Below are positions 31,618 through 41,958 of a stretch of DNA of 64,000 bases, one piece after another. The DNA is taken from assembly GCF_958450345.1 (NCBI RefSeq), contig NC_088784.1:41168278-41232277 (forward strand), in the 5' to 3' direction. The first letter of the stretch is position 1, and the number at the start of each line of letters is the position of its first letter. The DNA comes from Calliphora vicina. Lineage: Eukaryota > Arthropoda > Insecta > Diptera > Calliphoridae. A model generated the notes under the pieces. That model saw only the letters and a list, made by a program, of their open reading frames with translations, made no database searches and had not been told where the DNA came from. Made by a program: the position numbers and the translations under genes.

Positions 31618-32339
31618 GAAATGAATTTCAGACTATTTTAAAATAATAAACTTATAACAATTAAGACATGGTGAAGAATATATTCACTATGCTGTAATTT
31701 TAAAGTTTATAATTGGATATTGATTAAATGTTCTCCTTAGATTGAATTCAAACTTTCATATTAAATTTAACAGATATATGTACATAAGTATTTCCTGCAT
31801 TATCATTATAATTTGTTTTATTTGCAACTATATTAATTAATTGAATGTAGATTGAATGTTTAATCTCAAAGAAAGACATAATAATGGATATAGGATACAT
31901 ACATACTGCGTATTAATTAAAAGTGTTTATGTGTGAATGCATTTTCGAGTGTGAATCGTTCTTTTGATTAAGCTTATCTAATTATCATTCATAACGCAAG
32001 TAATTCAATATTTTAATGTTTAAGGTCCATTATCTGCATGAATTTGTTTAATTAATATGGCAAGTTTTTCGCAGTAAATGGAAAACACTTTAAACTGAAA
32101 TCGTTTGAAAATCGATAAGTTGCATTGAACATGAATAAATGAAACAAACGCACAAATACAAAGAAATAAACGAAAGGAAATCATTTTGATTTGTTCACGT
32201 ATTTCACTTTAATTGCATTTTAATTCATGCTGTTGATTGTGCAACGTTCAACTTTAAACACTTCTTATTGTTTGCAGCAACAAAACTTTACTTCAGATGG
32301 GAAGTTGTTGAAATTTTATACGCTTGTTTGTTACATACA
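31618..32339. other. Gene-free stretch, nothing recognised
   Basis: AT-rich DNA without ORFs of note, tandem repeats or matches inside the window. Confidence 0.5.
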
Positions 32340-32695
32340 CACAGAAAACAGATTGGTTGGAAATCGGTTGCCATTGTTAAAATTTTACTATGTAAATGGA
32401 ATTTGTATAACAATTATAAAATATATATTTTGAATATCTCTCTTATAACTGTAAATAAGTAATTAATATGGAATGTTAGTTTCATCTATAGTAAAGTTAG
32501 TTAGTTCAACCAATTTGACTTTTATTAATATTATTCAGACTAAGTCGAATATGACGATTAAATTAAATTCACCATTATAATTTTCATTACCAACAATAGG
32601 TACGGCAATAGATTTTTAAATATAATTTAGTTATCAGTTGCAATAACCCATTATAAATTGTACAGATATACGAAATTTAGTTGTTCTCTGGAGAG
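32340..32695. repeat. CACAGAAAA-family element, partial copy
   Basis: CACAGAAAACAGATTGGTTG with GAAATCGGTTGCCATTGTTA matches the start of 38309-39621. The right edge (around TTGTTCTCTGGAGAG) is decayed. Confidence 0.5.
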
Positions 32696-32699
32696 AATC

Positions 32700-33181
32700 T
32701 AGGGTTTAACCACACCGCGGACCCTGAGTTTCGGCAGGTGTGGTGAGCGTACAAAAATGGTGCAAGTGATCTGAGAAAACCTGTGATAGGGCGAGAGGAA
32801 ACCGACATAAATTATGTGTCCAGCCAGGGTTCCTACGCGGGAAAAAATTCCCGGGAATATTTTTTTGTTAACTTTCGGGAATTTCTTCATAGTTTTGTTC
32901 TAAAAGTTACAATATTCAGATACTTTTCGATGGCAAAATTTATTGCTAACAGATAGTCAGTTGGCAAAGAATAAAGTGTCCAAAAAACCGGGAAATTTGA
33001 AAACCCAGTTTCCGGTTTAACCGAAAAAGCGTGTTTTTGCAAAACCGGTTTTCATTATTGTCTTTAAAAAAAAACCGGTTAGCCGGTTTATATTAAATTT
33101 GTATTTAATGTGAAAAAGGTCTCCTTAAATTTAGTTTTATTTATTGACGCTAATAGGAAATACGTTAAGAATTGTGTACTA
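32700..33181. other. Gene-free stretch with AACCGGTT-rich segment
   Basis: 32990-33090 carries several AAACCGGTT words, echoed at 30430-30510, and AATTCCCGGGAAT at ~32845. No gene or known family was recognised. Confidence 0.4.
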
Positions 33182-33385
33182 CCCAGCAAAAACTTTTCTT
33201 ACAAATAAGCCGAAAAATAAGGGGAATTTGACGATTCAACTACTTATTTTTCTACTGTAAGAAGTCATTATTTTTGTTCGCGATGTCCCAAAAGTAATCC
33301 TTTATATTTTGGCCAGAAATAAGTTGTTTTGTTAGTAGAGTTATTTATAGAATTTTTATTTACACAAAAAAATAAAAATAAAAAT

Positions 33386-33459
33386 AAGTCGCAGACCCGA
33401 TTCGAACCTGCAACCTTCTGTTTGGTAGTCTGCCGTTGTGCTCACTACACCACTGCTTA
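33386..33459 (-). ncRNA. tRNA-like module T3 (degenerate)
   Basis: Reading the minus strand: GTGGTGTAGTGAGCAC (A box-like), GACTACCAAAC (anticodon-loop form CT-ACC-AA), and AGGTTGCAGGTTCGAATC (variable loop plus perfect T-loop TTCGAAT). This is the most tRNA-like of the three, yet the anticodon and T stems contain mismatches. Confidence 0.6.
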
Positions 33460-33782
33460 GTTATTTCATTGTGCATCAAATAATGGTTTTCACACAGTAA
33501 TGCAATATTATTTTCTGTTTTTCTAAAAATAAACATGCAATAAAAAAAGAGGCAAATTGAAAAAAAGTAACAGTTTTTTTGTTTTGTTTGTTTATTTTGT
33601 TTTTTTAGACTTTACTACTTAAAAAGTAAGTTATTAAAAAAGCAAAAATTTTGTGAATTTTTGTAATGACAACTAGTTATTTCATGCATTTTTTTGTAAG
33701 GAGTGGTGGTTACCCAGCACATTATTTTATTTACTAGAATAAGTACTTATTTTTATGCAGGCTGGTAATGAACATTTGCATT

Positions 33783-33845
33783 TAGCACAGCTATCTAGTG
33801 TGTTTGACTGGAAAACGGGAGGTTAGTGGTTCGCCACCTGTCAAA
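33783..33845 (+). ncRNA. tRNA-like module T1, second copy
   Basis: Nearly identical to 28139-28200, including GACTGGAAAACGGGAGGTTA and GTGGTTCGCCACC. Confidence 0.5.
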
Positions 33846-33904
33846 ACGATTAATTTTTTTGTTCATATCATATTCATTTATATGTTGATGTTAAAACTCG
33901 TACA

Positions 33905-33977
33905 TGGAGCAGTGAGTTAGCAGCTTGACTATCAAACACAAGCAAATAATGTGACTGTTCGATTCCCACAAAAGGCA
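33905..33977 (+). ncRNA. tRNA-like module T2, second copy
   Basis: Nearly identical to 28287-28358, with GACTATCAAAC and TGTTCGATTCCC. About 25 bp upstream of it, present in copy 1, is missing here. Confidence 0.55.
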
Positions 33978-34218
33978 ATATTTTTTGTGTTTTTTTTGTA
34001 GCTACATTATTCTTGTTGTGAATTTACTACTTATTTATCAACTGATTGTAAGTACATTTGTAAGCTTGACCCCTGAATTTTTTAAAAATCTCGAACAACG
34101 GTAAGTAGTGTTTCAGTCAAATAATAAGTAGTTATCGCTTTGCTCCAATTATACTTGCTGGCTTACTAGGTAAGTAAAGTTTTTGCTGGGAGCCTTTGTA
34201 AGCGAAGTTTTTGCTGGG

Positions 34219-36025
34219 TAAATCTTCGGAAATTTTGCATTTTTTAAATTCTTAAGACTCTATCTTTATGCAATTATTTTATGAAAGCTTAATTCCTTAC
34301 CTAACTTTAATTGTTTAAAATTTTGAAATCAGTCTAAAAATGTGTGAGTTAGAGGTACTAAAGCACTAAACCAACCCTAGAACAGTTTTTTCAAAATATC
34401 TTAAAATTTTGAGGGTGTTTAAAAATCTTTGAAAACGGTTTTAGTATGCCCTCACCTAGGCCTACAACCTCCATTAGGTCGCTTTTCAAGATCATTTTGT
34501 AGCAGAGTATAATTTATTATTACGAACAATTTTTTCGAAAATCTTTTTTTTTCCGAAAAAACGCAAAATATTGCATAATAATAATGATAATGAAAAATCA
34601 CCTGTAAATTTTGTATTGGTTTTTTGGGGACATTTTTTTAATATTTAAGTTTGGTTGGCGGAGTTAAAGAACTCTCAAATTTCCTGGTTATCCTACGTGG
34701 ATTTTAGTTAGGTTATGAAAACCATGTTTGGCGACGTCTAACTGTAACGTGGTATAGTTAGACGCCAAACATTATCCAATGCGAGAGTGAGAGAAAAAGG
34801 GACGGCCTGATTGCCCTTTAAGCGATAATGACAATGACGCACGAGCTCTTTCTCCACCCAGAGCTGAATTACGACTGGGACATTTTTCATTTTTATAATT
34901 TCAAATGAAAAATAGCCCTAAAGTAAAATCAAACAAATTTTTGGGGTCTTTTTGCATTTTTTGTATTTTTAGGCATTTTTACATTTCTCGTTTAACATAA
35001 AATCGTCCCAAAGACCAAATGTAAAAAGGCTCCAAAAATCAAAAAAAAAAAATACCCAAACTATCGTTTTATTATTTTTTATTTTTTGGGGTCATTTTTC
35101 GGTTTCACATTGGGGCCATATTTCCTGGGGCCACAATTCGCAGCGCCGATCTTAATTGGCGTCATGAAATAAGTCCACAAAAAAAAAAAGAAGTAAATCT
35201 CCAAAAAAAAATTACAGGAAACAATCCGAATAACGCGGATCTGAAAATAAAATAATGAGTTGAAGAAAATCAGACAGTTCTCAGCCTTGTTGTTCAATGA
35301 TGTGGGAATACCTCATATGCTGACACATTTAGGAAGGAAAAAAGTGACCGTAATTTAGATATACTTGACGAAGTCCTTAGCACGACGGCGGAAGTCCGAA
35401 CATTGATCCACGAAATAGCTCTCGAGATATTGACGAGGTCATTGATGAACTTATCTGAGGAGATCGAATTTCTACCAGTTTCTGCAATTAAATCTTTGCG
35501 GAAGGCTTATGGTGGTACCTAAACGGCTGCTCCGATCGGGATAAAATTTGAAGTTGGGGAGCAAAGGAGTATTCGATTTTAAGTTATTAAATGTTCCAGG
35601 GTCGGCACTATGGAGGCCATTTTTTTGTTTCTCATCCGATATGAAAGATTTTATATTTTCAGAAAGCGCTATGTCTTGAAAAAACATGCTTGCGAACGCT
35701 ATTTATTTCTTAAATTTTCCGAGCTATAGGCATTTCAAAATTGAAATTTTAAAGTTTTCCATACCTTGGTCCGCTTTTTTAAAAATATAGGCGTAATTTT
35801 AGACCGAATGGACTCGATTTTTTTTAGCTAGACAACTAAATTACCAATAATATAGCAAAGATTTCAGAGCAATATCGATTATGAATCCAAAAATCAACAA
35901 TTTTTAATTTTAAAAAATGGTAGAATTTTGCAGTTTTTTTGGGTGAAAAGGAATTAACTCTTTTTTTATTAAAAAAACTTTCTTTAAGAACATATCTATC
36001 TTGAAAAACACAACTTTTCAGGACC
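34219..36025. other. Gene-free stretch with old repeat fragments
   Basis: 35800-35960 shares GACTCGATTTTTTTTAGC and AGACAACTAAATTAC with 46300-46350. The remainder, including ORFs at 35079-35297 and 35472-35687, shows no convincing coding signal. Confidence 0.4.
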
Positions 36026-36085
36026 TGTTTTTTTCGCGTATTACTTGTTTTTTTCGCGTATTACTTGTTTTTTTCGCGTATTACC
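36026..36085 (+). repeat. 20 bp tandem repeat, three units
   Basis: TGTTTTTTTCGCGTATTACT repeated three times head to tail, the last unit ending in C. Copies are virtually identical, so the expansion is young. Confidence 0.9.
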
Positions 36086-36241
36086 TGACTTATTAAAATA
36101 ATTCCATGGTAATTGAATTCAGAATCTGTTTTCGCTATTTTGATAAATGATTTAAAAATGTAAAATTCATATTCAGCATGCTAAAATTAGTAAGAAAACA
36201 TGAAGAAATTATTCCAAACAAATATTTGAAAAGATAGAGGA

Positions 36242-36345
36242 AAAAACAAGTAAGAAAGTATGGTCGGTCAAGCCCGACCATATAATACCCTACATATAGT
36301 ACCCTAAGTAAAAGAGCAAAAATAATCGGCGGTTTCATAATTTCA
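36242..36345 (-). repeat. Mini-me-like type A terminal fragment (A5a)
   Basis: AAACAAGTAAGAAAG, hairpin GGTCGG-TCAAGC-CCGACC, then ATATAATACCCTAC and AGTAAAAGAGCAAAA; breaks off after ~100 bp. Confidence 0.75.
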
Positions 36346-36446
36346 AAAATATTAGTCCTAAAAAAGCGAAATAACTCCCAATGAAATAAATCCCAATAGA
36401 AATGAAATAATTCCCAATCCGTAGGAATTTATATACATATGTAATC

Positions 36447-37190
36447 TAAAACAAGTAAGAAAGTATGGTCGGAAAAGCCCGACCATATAATACCCTACAC
36501 CAAGTAAATGAGTAAAACTATTTTTCTTTTAAAATATCTATAATTTATATTCGTGAGTGATTTACGGAAGTGGGCCTAATATGAGAGCTCTGACTAATGA
36601 TGGACCGATCACCATGAAATTAGGTCGTGTGATTTATGTCTATATTAAAGTTAACTAATTTTGTGTGTATACCAACATTTTTAAACGATTTATGCACGTT
36701 AAAGTGATTTTCGGAAGCGGGTCTATATGGGAGCTATGACTAATTATGAACCGATCGTAACAAAATTTGGTGACACGAATTTTGTATACATAAGACTTAT
36801 TTGGAGAGGAATTTGTAGAGATACATATATAAATTAAACATTTATGACCGATAAAGTCCAATTTCGGGAGGACATTTGTTTGGGGGCTAGGTGAAATAGT
36901 GAACCGATTTCAGCCAGTTTCAATAGGCTTGATCCTTGAGCCGAAAAAGTAATATGTACCAAATTTCATTGAAATATCTTCAAAATTCCGATCTGTACTC
37001 TGCGCACAAGGTTTACTTGGACAGCCAGCCAGCCAGCCGACCAGACGGACGGACGGACATCGTTTAATCGACTCAGAAAGTGATTCTAAGTCGATCGGTA
37101 TACTTTAAGGTGGGTGTTAGACTAATATTTTTGGGCGTTACAAACATCTTCACAAACGCATTATACCCTCCCCACTATGGTGGTGGGGAG
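36447..37190 (-). mobile_element. Mini-me-like element, type A (copy A5b)
   Basis: Full-length, starting ~200 bp right of A5a in the same orientation. The hairpin stem GGTCGG/CCGACC is kept while its loop is changed (AAAAGC). The GACGGACGGACGGAC tract is near 37050. The distal foldback reads ATACCCTCCCCACTATGGTG. Confidence 0.85.
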
Positions 37191-38308
37191 GTCACACCGA
37201 GCGCTCTTTTACAGAACATTTTAGCATCAAAAAGTAATTTTCTTAAAAATCAAAGATAGAGGGTTTTGAATATAGTCCCTCGATATGACAATCTTATGTT
37301 TTTCTGTAAGATATCTTTACGATAAAAAAACAAGTCATATTTTTCGAATACGCCCTTTGGAATTTGACCTATTTTTTATCAAAATTTAAATTTTGGGCCA
37401 CATGTTCTAAAATCCCAAAGCTGGGATCAGAAAACTGAAAGCAGATTTGGAAACCTTTATGTGTTTCATATTTATCCCCAAAGTATTTTCCCAGCCCCGA
37501 AGGAAATATGGCTCTATGAGCAAATTTCCAATTTTTAGGAATTGCGGGATTCCCTTTGACCTTTTGACTTTAAACTTTGTTATTTTTAATAACAAAATTA
37601 AAGTGAAAGAGTTTTCTCGGTGTCTTATTAAAAATAATTCTATGACGAACATATGACATTATATTTCTATCAAATAATAGCGATATTCACAATGTAGAGT
37701 ACTTTCTCTATCAAAGTAGCAAAAGAGCAGATTGGCAGAAACCAAAAACAAAATACATTAGAACTACTATTTAATTTTTTGAATTTGATAAATCATATTT
37801 TTGTTTTGCAAATGAATTCAACTTTATCTTAAAATCATGATAAAGGAGCTAAAAAGAGCATTACAAATGCAATTACGTTCAAATTTATAAAATTTTGTGA
37901 CATTTAATTGCTCTTTTACTCTATTACCAGGACAAGAGCTCTACATCATGAATACCGCAAATATTTAATTTTATAGTAAAAAATTATCTCCAAATATTTT
38001 AACCAACTTTTGTTGTTTTTTTATGTTAGTACAATTGAATTGTAATGTTTTTTTTTTTAATAAAATGACACAATTTTATAAAATAATTTTCTTTTTTACA
38101 TATTTTTCTAGTTGAAAATAAAAAACCCTAATTATGACGTTGCGAGGAAATTCATCGATAGAAAATGCTGGCAGGGTTCATATATATAAGTGTATACATA
38201 TGGGCAATTCCATGTACGTGACATTTGTAATAGACTATAGAGTGTAATAGATTTTGCAAATATAAGAAAATAAATTGGTCTTTATGTTCTAAGTATTCAG
38301 AGGGTACA
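37191..38308. other. Gene-free stretch with repeat shared with 46.4 kb
   Basis: 37388-37580 matches 46378-46505 (GCCACATGTTCTA, ATCCCAAAGCTGGGATCAGA, GGAATTGCGGGATT, CCTTTGACCTTTTGAC), including a small palindrome CCCAAAGCTGGG. ORFs at 37407-37652 and 37447-37656 lie on this repeat. Nothing else seen. Confidence 0.5.
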
Positions 38309-39621
38309 CACAGAAAAAGGATTGGTTGGAAAACGGTTGCAACTATGAAAATTTAGTAGAATAAATCAATATTGTGTTGTAGTCATTGAAAATTTATAAA
38401 TTCAACAGAGTATCTTTATTTATAATTGAAAAATCATAATTATAATAGAATTGAGGTTCCTATAATTGTATTATTAGTTAGCATAATCAATTTGCGTCTG
38501 GTAAACATTAAATTAAGGAATTCGGCAGAGACGACTGAAGGTTTCAGTTACAATAACCAATAAATTCGGTCATAAAATCAAAAAACTAATTCGGTGATTA
38601 CAACCAACAAATGATGGTTATAAAAATTATAAAATTTGTTTGACATTTTTCGAAAAATAAATAATAAATTAATTAGAAAATAAACAAAAATTGTGTACAC
38701 ACACTTAAAAGTAAAATATTAATTAAAATAAATAGAAATTATCACAAGGTCTTGAACGGTAAGTAAGGCATTCGTGGGTAATTAATGAAATATGAATTTC
38801 ACTTTTTTCAATGCATATTTTATAGACTAACAAAAAATTGGACAATTTTTGACCTGGGGTAAGGTAGACTTAATCGCACTCCTTCTTATAAATAATAAAT
38901 CATCCAGTTGGAGAATTCTTCATTAAAACAGGTCGTTATACATACTTTCAAGTGCTTCTCCATGCTTTAATGTCTGGTAGTTAAATGTCTGACTGGTTCC
39001 CAAGATATGAAAGGACGAATAACGGTAAGGAAGTTATGAATTTGCTATATTGCAACCGTTTTGTTACAATCATTCACTTATTTAATGATTTCATTATTTT
39101 GTAAATTCTCTTTAGCATTATCATCAAGTATTTCTTTCGTAAATTTCGCCATTTTTCGTCAAGCCTCAATGTTAATACGTGGTATAAACCGGTGTCCATG
39201 TAGCTTTTGGAAATATTCATTTTGTTATCAGAAGCATGTATAGATAATGAATGAACTGCAGCATTCAAGTAAATCAAATTTTATCTGAATTATGACATAA
39301 GGAAAAATTTGAACATCTGTTCATCTCTCAGGAATAGTAAATTATTGTATATATTTATTTATATTAATGTTTATTAGATAAATTGCAATAAATAAATCTT
39401 ACACATATTTAGTAATAATAAAAAATATTTTTTTTTTCATTGGGCCAGTCTAATGTAAATATATATAAATTGCTGGTTATTCCAACCGAATTATTTTTTA
39501 ATTAACAGTTGTGAATACCATATAAACAGTAGTCTGAATCGAATTATGTGATAGTACAGGCAACCGACAAAATTCGATTGGCGCCAAATTCGGTTGTGAA
39601 TACGAATCTGTTTTCTCTGTG
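38309..39621. mobile_element. CACAGAAAA-family TIR element, long copy
   Basis: The ends CACAGAAAAAGGATTGGTTG and inverted CACAGAGAAAACAGATTCGT bound 1.3 kb. Sub-terminal CGGTTGCAAC/CGGTTGTGAA match the 60982-61227 relative. The interior is AT-rich. A 67-codon minus ORF at 39277-39074 has a weak MADF/Myb-like string (DEKWRNLRKKY), too little to call a gene. Confidence 0.55.
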
Positions 39622-39828
39622 TATTATATTTTAAAAAAATAATAAGTTCTTTCGAAACATCGTACGTGACATAAAACGGAAGTAATTTTGAGGTACATGT
39701 AGAAATATGCGAAAATTTGCAAATCGTGAGAGGTGTTGTATTTTCTTTTAATTTCTTAAACTAAATCAAATATTTTTCCTTTACAATTCATCATATTTAA
39801 ATTAAAACATTCTATGGATGATTTTACC

Positions 39829-40030
39829 TATATATATGAAAATTAAATGGTTAAATGGTGAGAACGACTGGAGCGATTTAGCTGATTTTTCTTTATTCGA
39901 TTCGAAATTTTCCGGAAATGGTTTGTAAAGAAAATAAATTCTTGGTAAAACTCGGCAATTTAAGTTTTTATATATTGCATTTATAAATAAGAGACATTTT
40001 TGGAGAAACTTGAAGAACTAACAACACTGC
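39829..40030 (+). repeat. Helitron-like fragment
   Basis: CTATATATATGAAAATTAAATG, GAGAACGACTGGAGCGATTT and GGAGAAACTTGAAGAACTAAC correspond to 54935-55210. The 3' hairpin and CTAG end are missing. Confidence 0.65.
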
Positions 40031-40059
40031 ATACTTTTCACTTCTCATTTTTTTAAAAT

Positions 40060-40210
40060 TTAATATCATACGTGACAGATTCTATTATGTAGTATCATTT
40101 TATTGTTTTCTCCTATGCAAATCATATTGGAAAAAGTTTCAAGGGTTTTTGTTTTTTCAGTCGTGGTTGTCATTCTCGTGGAATTGCCCATATGTACATA
40201 TTTATGAAAA
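40060..40210. repeat. Dispersed repeat F, inverted relative of 50985-51050
   Basis: AAAGTTTCAAGGGTTTTTGT, GTCGTGGTTGTCATTCTCGT and GGAATTGCCCATATG occur here and, reverse-complemented, at 50985-51045. Nearby ATACGTGACAGATT echoes 51250-51360. Confidence 0.6.
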
Positions 40211-40561
40211 AATATTAATATTTGTGTAGGTTTGAGTGTGTGTGTATATACGCATTTGATTTCTTTTTTAAACATTAATATTTCTTACGCCATCTTGAGC
40301 ACTTATTGATGCATTCAAAATGTTGTTGTTTGAGTTATTGTATTTTTTTTATATTATTCTTACATATATTTTCCAAAATAGGGAAGAAGTTGGGGAAAAT
40401 TACATTGTACAAATTAAAAACCCCAGCTACTTATGCTCATAGTGTTTATGAATGTGAATGCGAATGTGTTGTTGTGCGATTATACGAAATAACAAAATAT
40501 AAATGCTTAGGGCAAAAATCAAAATTCGAATAAATAATGACAATTAATATAAATATAATAT

Positions 40562-40712
40562 GTCGAATCACAACTTATCCTATCATGTCATATTGTGTTC
40601 TAATATTTCACAATGGTTTGAAAATGTACCTATTGCCTTTCAAGCAAAAAATTTTCTAAAATAAGCAGAGACCTGCACCGAACGCCTAAGAGCAGGTTAA
40701 GCCAAGTCGATC
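40562..40712. repeat. GGTCAATTC-type MITE fragment
   Basis: ATCCTATCATGTCATATTGT and CGAACGCCTAAGAG belong to the MITE family at 31372-31617; both termini are lost. Confidence 0.65.
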
Positions 40713-40723
40713 ATATAGAAACT

Positions 40724-40849
40724 TCTGAAATAAAACTTGAATATTCTGAAATACAATTAGAAAATTCTGAAATATAATTGGAAAGAACTGAAATTCAATT
40801 GAAAATTTCTGAAAGTCAATTGGAAATTTCTGAAATATAATTAGAAACT
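40724..40849 (+). repeat. 21 bp tandem repeat, six units (7-codon period)
   Basis: Units of the form TCTGAAATAYAATTRGAAA-N begin at 40724, 40745, 40766, 40787, 40808 and 40829 with exact 21 bp spacing and no indels. One frame reads SEIKLEY SEIQLEN SEI*LER TEIQLKI SESQLEI SEI*LET, a heptad pattern with two TAA stops at positions where other units have CAA. No larger ORF surrounds it. Confidence 0.85.
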
Positions 40850-40859
40850 TGAATTTCGA

Positions 40860-41425
40860 AAAACTAAAAAAAGTTTTGTTAAATTTATATGAGGTTTATG
40901 ACGTATTAATGTAAAGGTATTATATTAAGTAATTCCATGTGAAAAATTAAAACAAAAATTACAATTTTTCGAAATATTTCAAAGGATCAAATATTTTTGG
41001 TGCTGAAAGCGCCTCCTCTCCACATATTACGAACATTTCATATGGTTCCTTTGCGAGAAATATAAAAAAACATAAAAAATTGACAACTTATTTTTGCTCC
41101 ATACAAACGGTAATGCCCTAATGTACATACGGACACTGCCAATACACTTGAACAAATATACAATAACAGGTGCAGACAAACTGCTGAGATATCAAGAAGA
41201 CTTCACATTGTCTACAAGACTTAATTTCCACCAGGGCATTTATATAATAGAACTACTTATGTGTTTCCTGTACACTTACATTCAAATTTCCAGGAGTTAT
41301 GAATTTGATAGTAAAGATTTCCTAAAAAATTAACGAGTTCTGTACGCTAGAACAACAAATGTCACAAAGTTTTCCTCCAAAAGGTAGAAATGTTGAAAAT
41401 ATTAAGTAGAAATACACATTTAACT
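40860..41425. other. Gene-free stretch
   Basis: A 79-codon plus ORF (41094-41333) shows no motif. At 41424-41480 there is a CAGGAGAAAATGCTAGG / GGCCTTTTAAAAGA repeat end like 9084-9140. Confidence 0.4.
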
Positions 41426-41950
41426 GATCATAGCAGGAGAAAATGCTAGGTCTTCACTTTTGGAGGCCTTTTAAAAGATGCATTCACATTCGAAATGCTT
41501 TACAAAATAAGTTCTAACAAATCTATATTTTAAATTCAAACATGATTGGTTTTGCAATTATTAATATCAGTGATGAGATTTTTGGCACAATTGTGCCATT
41601 TTTGGCACTATTACGTTTTGAGTGGCACACTCGATACTAAATTGTCACTTTCTATAATTTTCAAAATAAATAAAAATTGTTTTAAGCAATAATTTCGGAA
41701 AAATAACGAAAATTTGTCGGTCAAGCCCGACCATATAATACCCTACACTAAGTAAATGAGCAAAATAATTATTCTTTTAAAATTTCAATAATTTATTTTC
41801 GTGAATGAATTTCGGAAGAGTGCTATGATGGGAGCTATGACTAATTATGGACCCATCGCCATGAAATTATATCATGTTATTTATGTCTATATGTATGTAT
41901 AATTTTATGTGTATACCAACATTTTTAAGAGATTTATGCTCGTTAAAGTG

Positions 41951-41958
41951 ATTTTCGG
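41951..41958. repeat. Left 8 bp target-site duplication of the hAT element
   Basis: ATTTTCGG immediately left of the element, repeated at 43561-43568. Confidence 0.85.

Larger units (their letters stand above)
33182..34218 (+). mobile_element. CCCAGCAAAAA-ended element invaded by its own family (copy 2)
   Basis: The outer ends, CCCAGCAAAAACTTTTCTTA and inverted CCCAGCAAAAACTTCGCTTA, match over ~24 bp with TA outside both. The interior from ~33641 (GCAAAAATTTTG) to 34190 (GCTGGG) is a second, nearly complete copy of the 27994-28572 element, placed 28 bp before the outer right end. The outer part carries a minus-strand tRNA-like module, the inner part two plus-strand ones. Confidence 0.8.

Noticed and set aside
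39074..39277. Possible MADF/Myb-like domain (DEKWRNLRKKY)
   Set aside because: Only one short string matches and flanking residues do not continue the domain; noted as a possibility in a finding but not annotated as a gene.
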